Below are positions 1 to 8,031 of a stretch of 20,501 bases of DNA, in pieces. Source of the stretch: Equadaptatus sp045642025 (GTDB lineage Bacteria; Synergistota; Synergistia; Synergistales; Synergistaceae); NCBI GenBank assembly GCA_045642025.1, contig JAZUIB010000023.1, positions 1 through 20,501 on the forward strand. Direction: 5' to 3'. The stretch's first letter is position 1, and each line of letters opens with the position of its first letter. The position numbers and the translations under genes are program-made. The notes beneath the pieces are model-generated. The model saw only the letters and a program-made list of their open reading frames with translations. It ran no database searches and was not told the origin of the DNA.

Positions 1-103
1 CAGCCGCTGGATGCTGCGCTGCACTTTGTGCCCGCAGCAAGACAAAACTTTTTTAACCATCATTCTGCCTGTGCCCTGCAAGGGTACGGAAGTCCGTCTC
101 CCC

Positions 104-145
104 ACCGTCATTCTGCGGACGGCGCAGCCGTAGCGCAGAACCAGT
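104..145. repeat. Palindromic intergenic repeat (left edge)
   Basis: The stretch 1-251 holds no gene I can support. Its most structured part is a nested palindrome: TTCTGC at 111-116 pairs with GCAGAA at 135-140, and inside it ACGGC pairs with GCCGT around a short GCA loop. It is flanked by a GTCA/TGAC motif that also flanks the palindromes at 5429 and 14943. A further inverted repeat, GCTTAGCA (174-181) with TGCTAAGC (214-221), lies just beyond the stop of the next minus-strand gene and could help end its transcript. The left edge (about 6-22) resembles part of the same repeat. The element looks like a REP-like extragenic sequence; its function is unknown. Confidence 0.5.
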
Positions 146-251
146 GTCTTGGGTCTTTCTTTTTCACTAACGGGCTTAGCAGTAAGGCGGTGATTTTAAT
201 TTTTCAACGGTTTTGCTAAGCGCTGAGTGCCCGGTGTTATGTGCTTTTTGT

Positions 252-1154
252 TTACTGTTTGCCGCCAAAATTAATCGTTATTTTGTATTTTTTGATAAAA
301 CCTGTGGGATTGTAGGAGAGTTTGGCATCGCGAAGTCCGGGGTCTCCGAGGTCTTCTTCGCGGTTGACTGTTGTCAGTTCAGAATGTGAATGCAGCAGAT
401 GAACAAGAAATTCGTTGTTTATTACCTGATATCCTGTGTTGTATTCCGACAATGCTTTTTCAAAGTGTATAAGCACTGTGTCCTGCACCAGTTCTCCTAT
501 TGTGTAGGCAATGATTTTGTCGTCAATTTTGATTATGCCGCCGCAAAGGTTCGGAATTTTTCCCCAGCTGTCAAGAATACGCATTATGCAATCGTTTTCT
601 TGGCGTATTCCGGGAAGGTAGCCTTCGCTTTCCTGAAACCAGCGCAGCTGAAATTTTCTGATTTCTTCAATTTTTTCTTCTGTTACAGGCTGGTATTCGT
701 ATTTGTAGTTTTTTTTGAAGTGGTTAACTCTGTTGCGTTTTTTGGCGTATCTGCCGCCTGCAAGTTTTGCAAGTTCGTTGATATTATACAGGTATTCCCA
801 ATGGTTGCGCTGTTCTTCAAGTTTTATTGCGTTCTTGAATTGTGCCTGCCATATTTTTGCGAGTTCTTCCGGAACAAGCCAAAATATTGAGCTGTCGCCG
901 TATTTTTCGCGCAGCAGCTGTTCCCAGTTTTCTCTTGCCCAGCTGCCGACAGGCGCAAGATTGTATGTATCCGGTATCGTCTGCCGAATCCAAAATAGGT
1001 CATCTTCGCTGTCTGCAGCAGCCTGATAGCCGTAATCGGATGCCCAGCCCCATAGTACAGGAAAGCAGTAATCTGACGAGCGCTGGGCTGTAAGTTCCCA
1101 GTGTGTTATAAAGGTTTTAATATCGTTCAGCTCTATGTTTTTGAAGTTGAGCAT
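252..1154 (-). CDS. DUF2156 (LPG-synthase-C-like) protein
   Basis: This 300-residue protein belongs to the DUF2156 family, whose fold is two GNAT-like acyltransferase halves and which includes the catalytic C-terminal part of lysyl-phosphatidylglycerol synthases. Family signatures are clear: HFEKA at about residues 230-234 with a downstream GYQ-INNEF block, and NREEDLGD with LRDAKLSY at about 264-281. No transmembrane segment or signal peptide is visible, so it lacks the flippase half of MprF and should be cytosolic. It stands alone, with 126 bases separating it from the thioesterase gene upstream. Its ribosome-binding site is weak (a GAAAGAAG stretch before the ATG). The substrate is unknown; aminoacyl transfer is possible by family analogy only. 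Confidence 0.8.
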   Translation of the reverse strand: MLNFKNIELNDIKTFITHWELTAQRSSDYCFPVLWGWASDYGYQAAADSEDDLFWIRQTIPDTYNLAPVGSWARENWEQLLREKYGDSSIFWLVPEELAKIWQAQFKNAIKLEEQRNHWEYLYNINELAKLAGGRYAKKRNRVNHFKKNYKYEYQPVTEEKIEEIRKFQLRWFQESEGYLPGIRQENDCIMRILDSWGKIPNLCGGIIKIDDKIIAYTIGELVQDTVLIHFEKALSEYNTGYQVINNEFLVHLLHSHSELTTVNREEDLGDPGLRDAKLSYNPTGFIKKYKITINFGGKQ

Positions 1155-1178
1155 TTTTTACATCTTCTTTCTGTTTCT

Positions 1179-1207
1179 ATTATAGCGCTGTGTGTCAGAT
1201 ACCAGAG
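1179..1207 (-). promoter_or_regulatory. Possible promoter of the DUF2156 gene
   Basis: A perfect TATAAT lies at 1179-1184 on the minus strand, 24 bases upstream of the start codon at 1154. The best -35 at a spacing of 16-17 (TCTGGT or CTCTGG) is poor, so only the -10 element supports this call. Confidence 0.3.
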
Positions 1208-1244
1208 TGTAATATTGTGTATCTGCTGTATTTGAAAAGGTATG

Positions 1245-1275
1245 AAAGAAGAGCCTTTTAGGGCTCTTTTTTTCA
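1245..1275. terminator. Hairpin terminator after the thioesterase gene
   Basis: AAGAGCC (1249-1255) pairs with GGCTCTT (1262-1268) around a 6-base loop. The T run is best on the plus strand, where no gene precedes it; on the minus strand the tail is only CTTTC. It lies a few bases past the stop of the minus-strand thioesterase gene, so it probably ends that transcript, perhaps inefficiently. Confidence 0.5.
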
Positions 1276-1280
1276 TTCGG

Positions 1281-1670
1281 TTATATTTTTTGTTTTGCTG
1301 CCGCTCTGTCAAGGAATTTTTTTTCTTCGACTATGTTGCGTTCATGTTTTGCTCTCGCTATTTCTCCTGTGTCGTCATAGGCGGTGAGCATGAACAGAAG
1401 GCTTTTGCCGTCTATGCGGCGGAGCAGGCTTTCGCATCTTACTGTTTTTCCGACAATGGTCGGCGAGATGTGAACGAGTTCAAGTAATGTGCCTACTGTT
1501 GTCTGTCCTTCTTCGAGTTCTTTTTCTATGCTCTGCCAGGCACATTTTTCCATGAATGCGGCAAGTACCGGAGATGCAAGAACTTCAAGTGTTCCGCTTC
1601 CCACAAATGCTGCTGTTCTTTCTTTTGTGACTGTAAAAATTTCCTGGCCTTCAATGCCGGTTTTGAGCAT
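1281..1670 (-). CDS. FlK-like hotdog thioesterase
   Basis: The 129-residue product is a single hotdog domain of the FlK-like (fluoroacetyl-CoA thioesterase related) family, which hydrolyse acyl-CoA thioesters in the cytosol. The block LASPVLAAFMEK (31-42) carries a Ser and a Glu where FlK has its Thr42 and Glu50. The block VGTLLELVHISPTIVG (59-74) carries His67 at the place of FlK His76. A KHERNIV motif at 108-114 is also typical. I chose the ATG at 1670 rather than the GTG at 1679: the AAAGGG ribosome-binding site is spaced correctly for the ATG but abuts the GTG. Many family members act on ordinary short acyl-CoAs, so fluoroacetate use should not be assumed. It is flanked by hairpins on both sides and appears monocistronic. 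Confidence 0.8.
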   Translation of the reverse strand: MLKTGIEGQEIFTVTKERTAAFVGSGTLEVLASPVLAAFMEKCAWQSIEKELEEGQTTVGTLLELVHISPTIVGKTVRCESLLRRIDGKSLLFMLTAYDDTGEIARAKHERNIVEEKKFLDRAAAKQKI

Positions 1671-1749
1671 AGATAACACCCTTTCTGTGACACCACGGTC
1701 ACTATTCTACCATACCTTTCGGCTTTTTATCAGACTTTTGGTATAATCA

Positions 1750-1786
1750 GCAGCACGGCAGACCGTATGGCGGTCTGCCGTGCTGC
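1750..1786. other. Perfect 16-bp hairpin downstream of nifJ
   Basis: Bases 1750-1765 are the exact reverse complement of 1771-1786, with a 5-base TATGG loop. It begins 16 bases past the nifJ stop codon on the minus strand. The stem is GC-rich and far stronger than needed for a terminator, but no T run follows it on either strand. It may protect the 3' end of the nifJ mRNA, stop transcription with help from a factor, or be a REP-like repeat. Confidence 0.6.
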
Positions 1787-1801
1787 GCGCTGCTGAAGAT
1801 T

Positions 1802-4800
1802 TTACTGGTTTTCTTCCATGTGTTTGTATTTTATGTATTTTTTGGCTGCGTCGTCTGCCGCTTGGCTGAAGTATTTTTCCGCGTTGTCAGGGAAGGTGCG
1901 TTTCAGTGAATTGTAGCGCACTTCTCCGTCAAGGAATTCTTTATATGCAAGCGTCGGTGCTTTTGAGTCGATTGTAAGCGGTTTTTCAAGCGTCGGGTTG
2001 TAGCGGTAGAGCGTCCAGTAGCCGGCTTCAACTGCGCGTTTCATTTCTTCCTGCGCGCTGTTCATGCCGCGGATAATGCCGTGTGCTACACATGGCGCGT
2101 AGGAGATGATGATTGACGGTCCGTCAAATTCTTCGGCTTCTTTCAGAGCTTTTACAAGCTGAACTGCGTCTGCGCCCATTGCAACCTGCGCAACGTATAT
2201 GTTGCCGTAGGTCATGAATATTGCGCCAAGGTCTTTTTTGCCGGTAATTTTGCCGGATTTGCAGAACTGGGCAACCGCACCTAGCGGTGTAGCTTTTGAT
2301 GATTGTCCGCCTGTGTTGGAGTAAACTTCTGTATCAACGATAAGCACGTTCAGGTTCTGACCGCTTGCAAGTACGTGGTCAAGTCCTCCGAAACCTATGT
2401 CATACGCCCAGCCGTCTCCGCCATACATCCAGAAGGTCTTTTTTGAAAGCTGGTCTTTGTTGAGCAGTATTTCTTCTGTAATACGCTTTTTCTCGCCCGT
2501 TAAGGCATCAAGTTTGTTTTCAAGGGCTGCAGTAAGCTTATCACCTGTTTCTTTTGATTTTTCAAAGTTGTCGAAGGCTTCAAGCCATGCTTTGAGTTCT
2601 GCCTGAGGAATGTCATCTCCGCCGAGTTCAAGCAGTCTGTTTGCCCGTATCTGCTGCGCTTCTCTCTGCTGTTTGACTGACAGACACATACCAAGGCTGA
2701 ATTCCGCATTATCTTCAAATAATGAGTTGCTCCATGCCGGACCTCTGCCTTCTTTGTTTTTTGTGTAAGGTATTCCGGGCATTGCGCCTCCCCATGCCTG
2801 TGAGCAGCCTGTGGCATTTGCCCAGTAAACGCGTTCGCCGAAGAGCTGTGTCATGAGTTTTGCATACGGAGTTTCACCGCAGCCTGCGCATGCGGCAGAG
2901 AATTCAAGCAGCGGTGTGTAGAACTGGCTATTTTTTACTGTCCAGCGGTCAGGTACTTTTTTGTCTGATAAACTGAGTCCGTACTGCCATTCTTCCTGCG
3001 TTGATTTTGATTCTGTAAAAGGTATTATTTTGAGCGCTTTTTCTTTTGCCGGGCATAACGCTACACAACTTCCACAACCTGTGCAGTCTTCTTTGCTTAT
3101 CAGCATGGAGAATTTGTAGTCTGTGAGGTCTTTGCCAACGGCGTTTTTCATAAGCATGCTTTTCGGTGCGTTTTCCGCTTCTTCGGCATTCAGAAGATAC
3201 GGCCTGATTGCGGCGTGCGGACACACGAGCGCGCAGCGGTTGCACTGAATGCATTTTGTTACATCCCATTCGGGGACCTGCGTGGCCACACAGCGTTTTT
3301 CATAAGCGGTAAGCCCCAGTTCAACCGTACCGTCTTCGTAACCGAGGAATGCGCTTACGGGCAGGGTGTCTCCCTTTTGGACATTAACAGGGTCAAGCAT
3401 GTTGCGGACAATGGGCGGGACGTCGCGTGTATCTTCGACAGGCATGTCTTCCGCCGTTTTCCAGCTTTCCGGAATTTCAATTTTAATAAGGCATTTTCCG
3501 CCGTCTTCGATTGCCGCTATGTTGTTCGCAATAACTTTTTCGCCTTTGGCAAAGTATGTTTTCTCAATTGCTTTTTTCATAAGGTCCACAGCCTGTTCAA
3601 CAGGAATTACGCCTGTGAGATGGAAGAAGGCAGACTGAAGCGGTATGTTGACGTGGCTGCCCAACCCGTGCCGCTGTGCTATTTCAACTGCGTCAATTAT
3701 GTAGAATTGGGCATTGCGTTCGGCAAGTGTGCGTTTTACTTTTGCCGGCAGCATTTTTTCTATTTCTTCCGCTTTCCAGTCGCAGTTGGGCAGGAATGTT
3801 CCGCCGAAACGAAGTTCTGAGGCAACGTCAAAATCGTTGAGCACGTACGCTTTGTTATGTGCGGCAACAAAATCTGCCTGACGGACAAGATAGGCTGAGC
3901 GAACAGGCTCGTCACTGAATCGCAGATGGGATATTGTTACGCCGAGGGATTTTTTTGCGTCATATTCAAAATATGCCTGTCCGTATTTGTCTGTGTTGTC
4001 TGCTATGATATCAACAGTATTTTTATTGGCGCCTACTGTTCCGTCTCCGCCTAAACCCCAGAATTTGAAACTCAGCTGTTTTGGTGCGTCAGGGTATACG
4101 GAGTAGTGGCTGTCAAGTGAATGTCCGGTGATGTCGTCAACAATCCCGATTGTGAAACCGTTTTTCGGACGCGTTGCCGCAAGGTTGTCATAAACTGCGA
4201 CAATCTGCGCAGGGTCTGTGTCTTTTGACGAAAGTCCGTAATGACCGCCGATAATGTCAACCATGACACCTTTGCCGTTGAACGCAGCACAGACGTCTTC
4301 GTAAAGCGGATTTCCTACTGCGCCCATTTCTTTGCAGCGGTCAAGCACCGCAATGCGTTGTGTTGTGTCCGGCAGTGCCTCTATAAAGTGGCGCACGGAG
4401 AACGGACGGTAGAGATAAACCTGCAGGAATCCTACGCGGCGTCCTTTGGTGTTGAGGTAGTCAACGGTTTCTTTGATTGTTGAGGAAACAGAACCCATTG
4501 CAACTATAATATCTTCTGCAAATGGATCTCCGTAGTAGTTAAAGAGGTGATATTCCCGTCCTGTGATGTCGCTGATATCTGCGAGATAATCTTCCACAAT
4601 GTCAGGAAGGTCGTCATAGAAACGGTTGTTTGCTTCGCGCACCTGAAAATATATGTCAGGGTTCTGAACGGTGCTGCGAAGCACAGGGTGCTCAGGATTA
4701 AGCGCACTCTGCCGCCACAGCGCAAGTGCCTCTCTGTCAAGCAGCGGCTCAAGGTCGGCATAATCCATTTTTTCAATTTTGTCTATTTCATGCGAAGTAC

Positions 4801-5329
4801 GGAAACCGTCAAAGAAGTGCATAAACGGCACACGGCTTTTGATTGCTGAAAGATGCGCAACCGCAGCAAGGTCCATAACTTCTTGTACGGAGCCTGAGCA
4901 AAGCTGCGCCCAGCCTGTCTGACGGCAGTTCATGACATCTGAATGGTCTCCGAAAATAGACATTGCGTGAGTTCCTACCGTACGAGCCGCAACATGAAGG
5001 ACTGCCGGATGGCGCTGACCGGAAATACGGTGCATTACAGGTATCATAAGCATAAGACCTTGTGATGAAGTGAAACTGGTTGCAAGAGCGCCTGTTTCTA
5101 CAGCTCCATGAACAGCGCCTATTGCTCCTGCTTCTGACTGCATTTCTACAAGTTTCACCGTTTGACCGAAAATGTTTTTCTTTCCGTTTGCCGACCATAT
5201 ATCGGTTTTCTCCGCCATCGGCGACGATGGTGTAATCGGATATATAGCCGCTATTTCGGAAAATGCGTAGGCAATATATGCCGCAGCGGTATTTCCGTCC
5301 ATTACTGCAAGTTCTTTGTTTTGTCTCAT
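1802..5329 (-). CDS. nifJ: Pyruvate:ferredoxin (flavodoxin) oxidoreductase
   Basis: This 1175-residue protein is a full-length single-chain PFOR, oxidising pyruvate with CoA to acetyl-CoA and CO2 and reducing ferredoxin or flavodoxin in the cytosol. The N-terminal domain has YPITPSSPMAE (30-40). Two 4Fe-4S motifs follow: C693, C696, C699, C703 and C749, C752, C755, C759, both followed by Pro. The proximal cluster and TPP domain is marked by CAGC (814-817), C842, and GDGWAYDIG at 971-979 with a conserved DTEVYSNTGGQ segment at 999-1009. A GAGGAG ribosome-binding site precedes the ATG. A TATAAT at 5353-5358 may be the -10 box, but I see no good -35. Nothing is missing or broken. The related porA-type 2-oxoacid enzymes are multi-subunit, so PFOR is the firm call. 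Confidence 0.97.
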   Translation of the reverse strand: MRQNKELAVMDGNTAAAYIAYAFSEIAAIYPITPSSPMAEKTDIWSANGKKNIFGQTVKLVEMQSEAGAIGAVHGAVETGALATSFTSSQGLMLMIPVMHRISGQRHPAVLHVAARTVGTHAMSIFGDHSDVMNCRQTGWAQLCSGSVQEVMDLAAVAHLSAIKSRVPFMHFFDGFRTSHEIDKIEKMDYADLEPLLDREALALWRQSALNPEHPVLRSTVQNPDIYFQVREANNRFYDDLPDIVEDYLADISDITGREYHLFNYYGDPFAEDIIVAMGSVSSTIKETVDYLNTKGRRVGFLQVYLYRPFSVRHFIEALPDTTQRIAVLDRCKEMGAVGNPLYEDVCAAFNGKGVMVDIIGGHYGLSSKDTDPAQIVAVYDNLAATRPKNGFTIGIVDDITGHSLDSHYSVYPDAPKQLSFKFWGLGGDGTVGANKNTVDIIADNTDKYGQAYFEYDAKKSLGVTISHLRFSDEPVRSAYLVRQADFVAAHNKAYVLNDFDVASELRFGGTFLPNCDWKAEEIEKMLPAKVKRTLAERNAQFYIIDAVEIAQRHGLGSHVNIPLQSAFFHLTGVIPVEQAVDLMKKAIEKTYFAKGEKVIANNIAAIEDGGKCLIKIEIPESWKTAEDMPVEDTRDVPPIVRNMLDPVNVQKGDTLPVSAFLGYEDGTVELGLTAYEKRCVATQVPEWDVTKCIQCNRCALVCPHAAIRPYLLNAEEAENAPKSMLMKNAVGKDLTDYKFSMLISKEDCTGCGSCVALCPAKEKALKIIPFTESKSTQEEWQYGLSLSDKKVPDRWTVKNSQFYTPLLEFSAACAGCGETPYAKLMTQLFGERVYWANATGCSQAWGGAMPGIPYTKNKEGRGPAWSNSLFEDNAEFSLGMCLSVKQQREAQQIRANRLLELGGDDIPQAELKAWLEAFDNFEKSKETGDKLTAALENKLDALTGEKKRITEEILLNKDQLSKKTFWMYGGDGWAYDIGFGGLDHVLASGQNLNVLIVDTEVYSNTGGQSSKATPLGAVAQFCKSGKITGKKDLGAIFMTYGNIYVAQVAMGADAVQLVKALKEAEEFDGPSIIISYAPCVAHGIIRGMNSAQEEMKRAVEAGYWTLYRYNPTLEKPLTIDSKAPTLAYKEFLDGEVRYNSLKRTFPDNAEKYFSQAADDAAKKYIKYKHMEENQ

Positions 5330-5428
5330 TTTTATCGCTCCTCGTAAGGAATATTATAAACAAGTACCAGTTACTTATTGTGTCAGAGTAAGCTCAGTTG
5401 TTTGAGGTTAATTCTTTAATGCCGCTGA

Positions 5429-5455
5429 ATACCGCAGAAAATCTGCGGTATGACG
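5429..5455. repeat. Palindromic repeat, copy 1 (ATACCGCAGA type)
   Basis: ATACCGCAGA (5429-5438) and TCTGCGGTAT (5442-5451) form a perfect 10-bp stem with a 3-base AAA loop, followed by GACG. It sits in the 173-base gap between nifJ and the isomerase-ligase fusion gene. A second copy lies at 14943-14971 and a degenerate one at 17425-17446. On the minus strand it lies downstream of the fusion gene and may help end its transcript, although there is no T run. Confidence 0.6.
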
Positions 5456-5502
5456 ATTATTTTAGGCACTAAGTATTAGGTGCTGAGTGTCGTATGCAGT
5501 TT

Positions 5503-8031
5503 TTACGCTGTTTCCACCGCGTCTGCTTTTTGCAGTTTGAGTTCTTCGACTGCGTCTTTACGCATCTGGTATTTAAGAATTTTGCCTGCGGCATTCATCG
5601 GAAATTCTTTCATAAATCTGATGTAGCGCGGCACCTTGTGTTTCGCGAGGTGTGACGCTGCATAATCTTTAATTTCCGCTTCTGTTGCTTCTGTTTCCTC
5701 TTTGAGCACTATACATGCCATAACCTCTTCGCCTAAAGCTTCATCAGGAACGCCTATAACCTGAACGTCTTTAATTTTCGGGTATGTGTACAGAAATTCT
5801 TCAAGTTCTTTCGGATAGATATTTTCCCCGCCGCGAATAATCATATCTTTAAGACGTCCGGTTATGCGGTAATTGCCCTCCGGCGTACGGCAGGCAAGGT
5901 CTCCAGTGTGCAGCCAGCCTTCCGCATCAATTGTTTCTGACGTTGCTTTCGGCATTTTGTAATAGCCTTTCATAACATTGTAACCACGCGCTACAAATTC
6001 ACCGACTTCGTTGTCTCCCAATGTTTCGCCGGTTTCAGGGTCCACTATGCGGCATTCAATTTCAGGCAGAGGCCTGCCTACCGTGGCCACACGGACTTCC
6101 AGCGGGTCATCGGCTTCTGACATTGTACAGCCTGGTGACAATTCTGTTTCGCCATAGACAATTGTAATTTCTTTCATGTTCATTTTTTCGACAACATCGC
6201 GCATTTTTGAAATCGGGCATGGGCTGCCTGCCATAATTCCTGTACGCATGCAGCTGAAATCTGTTTTGGGGAAATCCGGATGTTCGAGCATCGCTATAAA
6301 CATTGTCGGAACTCCATGAAAACAGGTAATTTTTTCCTGATTGATACAGGCAAGCGACGGCTTTGTGGAGAAATAGGGGAGCGGTGAAAGTGTCGTGCCG
6401 TGAGTCATGGAAGCGGTCATTGCCAAAACCATGCCAAAGCAGTGGAACATAGGCACCTGCACCATCATTCTGTCAGCAGTCGACAGATCCATTCTGTCGC
6501 CTATACATTTTCCGTTGTTTACAACATTGTAGTGGGTGAGCATAACACCTTTCGGGAACCCTGTTGTACCCGATGTGTACTGCATATTGCAGACATCATG
6601 GATGTCAACCGCGTTTGCAAGGCGGGCAAGCTCTTCTTCCGGTACAAGCTCAGCCCTTTCACATGCCTCTTCCCAGGTAAGCGCGCCCTCCATGCGGAAA
6701 CCAACCGTGATTATGTTGCGAAGGAATGGCAGACGTTTGCAGGCAAGAGGTTCTCCGTGTTTTGTTTTCGCAAGTTCGGGGCACAATTCCTGCATAATTG
6801 CTTTGTAATTTGAAACTTTTTTGTAGCCTTCTATCATAACAAGTGTATGCGTGTCCGACTGACGGAAAAGATATTCTGCTTCGGAAAGTTTGTATGCTGT
6901 GTTGACGGAAACAAGCACTGCACCTATTTTAACCGTTGCCCAAAACGTGATGAACCATTGCGGAATGTTCGTTGCCCAAATTGCAACATGACTGCCGGGT
7001 TTAACACCAAGAGAAATAAGAGTACGGGCAAATTCGTTCACGTCATCGCGGAATTCGGCATAGGTGCGTGTATAGTCAAGCGTTGTGTATTTGAAGGCAT
7101 ACTGGTCGGGGAATTCTTTAACAAGACGGTCAAGCACTTTACCGAAAGTACATTCAATCAGCTTGTTTTTCTGCCACGGGAATTTTCCGGTGCCTGTTTT
7201 ATTCTCGTAAACTCGCAGTTTTTTTGTCTGCCGCGCGGTATCTCCGTATAGTCTGACGTGGTTGATAAAGTGGAGTACCGCAAGCTCCAGGTCAAATTCG
7301 ACTTCGTCCCAAAACGGTTTCCATTCCATGGAAATAAATCTGTCATAGTTTATGGAATAAAGCGCGCGCATAACATCTGCAATCGGAAGTGTGCCTTCAC
7401 CGATAAGACAGTAGGAAACCTCTCCGTTTTCCGAAACGTTTGAGTCTTTGAGATGTACATGCCTGATGTATGCACCAAGGCGCGTAACTGTGTCATCCGG
7501 TGTTTCTTTTCCGTCGCGGCATGTGTTGTGAACATCCCACAGCGCACCGAGATAATCATTTGCAAAAGAATCAAGAATCTCGCATAACCGTTTTGTGTCC
7601 GCATATATTCCAAGTGTTTCAATAAGCAGGGAAACGCCGCATTTTCTGGCTTCCGGCAGAATTTCGGCAATTATTGCCCTAACGTTTTTATCTGCGTCTT
7701 CACCATTGCTGTATGCTGCTATACGAACATTCTGCACGTGCAGTTGACGTGCCATTAAAAGCGCTTCGGAAATTTTTTCGATAACCTCTTCCTTTTTTGC
7801 GTTGTCCGCAATATCACAGTTGAGGTCAATGCACGGAATTGTAAGTTTGTTATCTATAAGTTCACGGTTCGCGGCGTTCGCGATAAGCGGATCAAGCAGA
7901 CGGCTTCCTGAATATACAGGCTGCCACTGCTCATGAACTTCTATGCCGTCAAAACCAACTTCTGAGGCAAGCTCGCAGAGTTCTGTCCAGTTTTTGTCCG
8001 GCCAGCCGCAGGTTGAGAAGGAAAGTTTCAT
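5503..8031 (-). CDS. TIM-barrel isomerase/epimerase-acyl-CoA synthetase fusion
   Basis: This 842-residue protein joins two enzymes. Residues 1-265 form a xylose-isomerase-like (AP-endonuclease-2 family) TIM barrel with an apparently intact metal site: E138, D166 with H168, H191/H193 and E236. Residues about 285-842 are an acyl-CoA synthetase close to the ACSF2/FadD group. Its motifs are YTSGTTGFPKG (485-495), YGETE (626-630), HTGD (708-711), the hinge region GRLKDMIIRGGENIYP (725-740), and catalytic Lys817 in NAAGKILK. The frame is continuous and the linker short, so this is not a frameshift artefact. The ligase should activate a carboxylic acid to its CoA ester; the barrel should isomerise or dehydrate a small hydroxy-keto or sugar-like substrate. 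The start codon directly follows the stop of the LeuA-like gene, implying translational coupling. The shared substrate is unknown. Confidence 0.88.
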   Translation of the reverse strand: MKLSFSTCGWPDKNWTELCELASEVGFDGIEVHEQWQPVYSGSRLLDPLIANAANRELIDNKLTIPCIDLNCDIADNAKKEEVIEKISEALLMARQLHVQNVRIAAYSNGEDADKNVRAIIAEILPEARKCGVSLLIETLGIYADTKRLCEILDSFANDYLGALWDVHNTCRDGKETPDDTVTRLGAYIRHVHLKDSNVSENGEVSYCLIGEGTLPIADVMRALYSINYDRFISMEWKPFWDEVEFDLELAVLHFINHVRLYGDTARQTKKLRVYENKTGTGKFPWQKNKLIECTFGKVLDRLVKEFPDQYAFKYTTLDYTRTYAEFRDDVNEFARTLISLGVKPGSHVAIWATNIPQWFITFWATVKIGAVLVSVNTAYKLSEAEYLFRQSDTHTLVMIEGYKKVSNYKAIMQELCPELAKTKHGEPLACKRLPFLRNIITVGFRMEGALTWEEACERAELVPEEELARLANAVDIHDVCNMQYTSGTTGFPKGVMLTHYNVVNNGKCIGDRMDLSTADRMMVQVPMFHCFGMVLAMTASMTHGTTLSPLPYFSTKPSLACINQEKITCFHGVPTMFIAMLEHPDFPKTDFSCMRTGIMAGSPCPISKMRDVVEKMNMKEITIVYGETELSPGCTMSEADDPLEVRVATVGRPLPEIECRIVDPETGETLGDNEVGEFVARGYNVMKGYYKMPKATSETIDAEGWLHTGDLACRTPEGNYRITGRLKDMIIRGGENIYPKELEEFLYTYPKIKDVQVIGVPDEALGEEVMACIVLKEETEATEAEIKDYAASHLAKHKVPRYIRFMKEFPMNAAGKILKYQMRKDAVEELKLQKADAVETA

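Noticed and set aside
1..63. Minus-strand ATG at 60-63 with a frame open to the left edge (MMVKKVLSCCG...)
   Set aside because: It is only about 20 codons long, has a weak ribosome-binding site, and overlaps repeat-like sequence similar to 104-145; a real gene start cannot be supported.
28..219. 63-codon plus-strand frame at the left edge
   Set aside because: It runs through the palindromic repeat region, has no ribosome-binding site, and has no family-like motif.
390..890. 166-codon plus-strand frame rich in Phe, Val and Cys
   Set aside because: It is antisense to the DUF2156 gene; the hydrophobic composition arises from reading Lys/Glu/Asn codons on the opposite strand.
1741..1747. TATAAT on the plus strand next to the 16-bp hairpin
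   Set aside because: There is no acceptable -35 box and no plus-strand gene downstream.
3215..3820. 201-codon plus-strand frame
   Set aside because: It lies entirely antisense to nifJ, whose PFOR match is unbroken; the frame's Cys/Phe-rich composition is typical of an antisense shadow.
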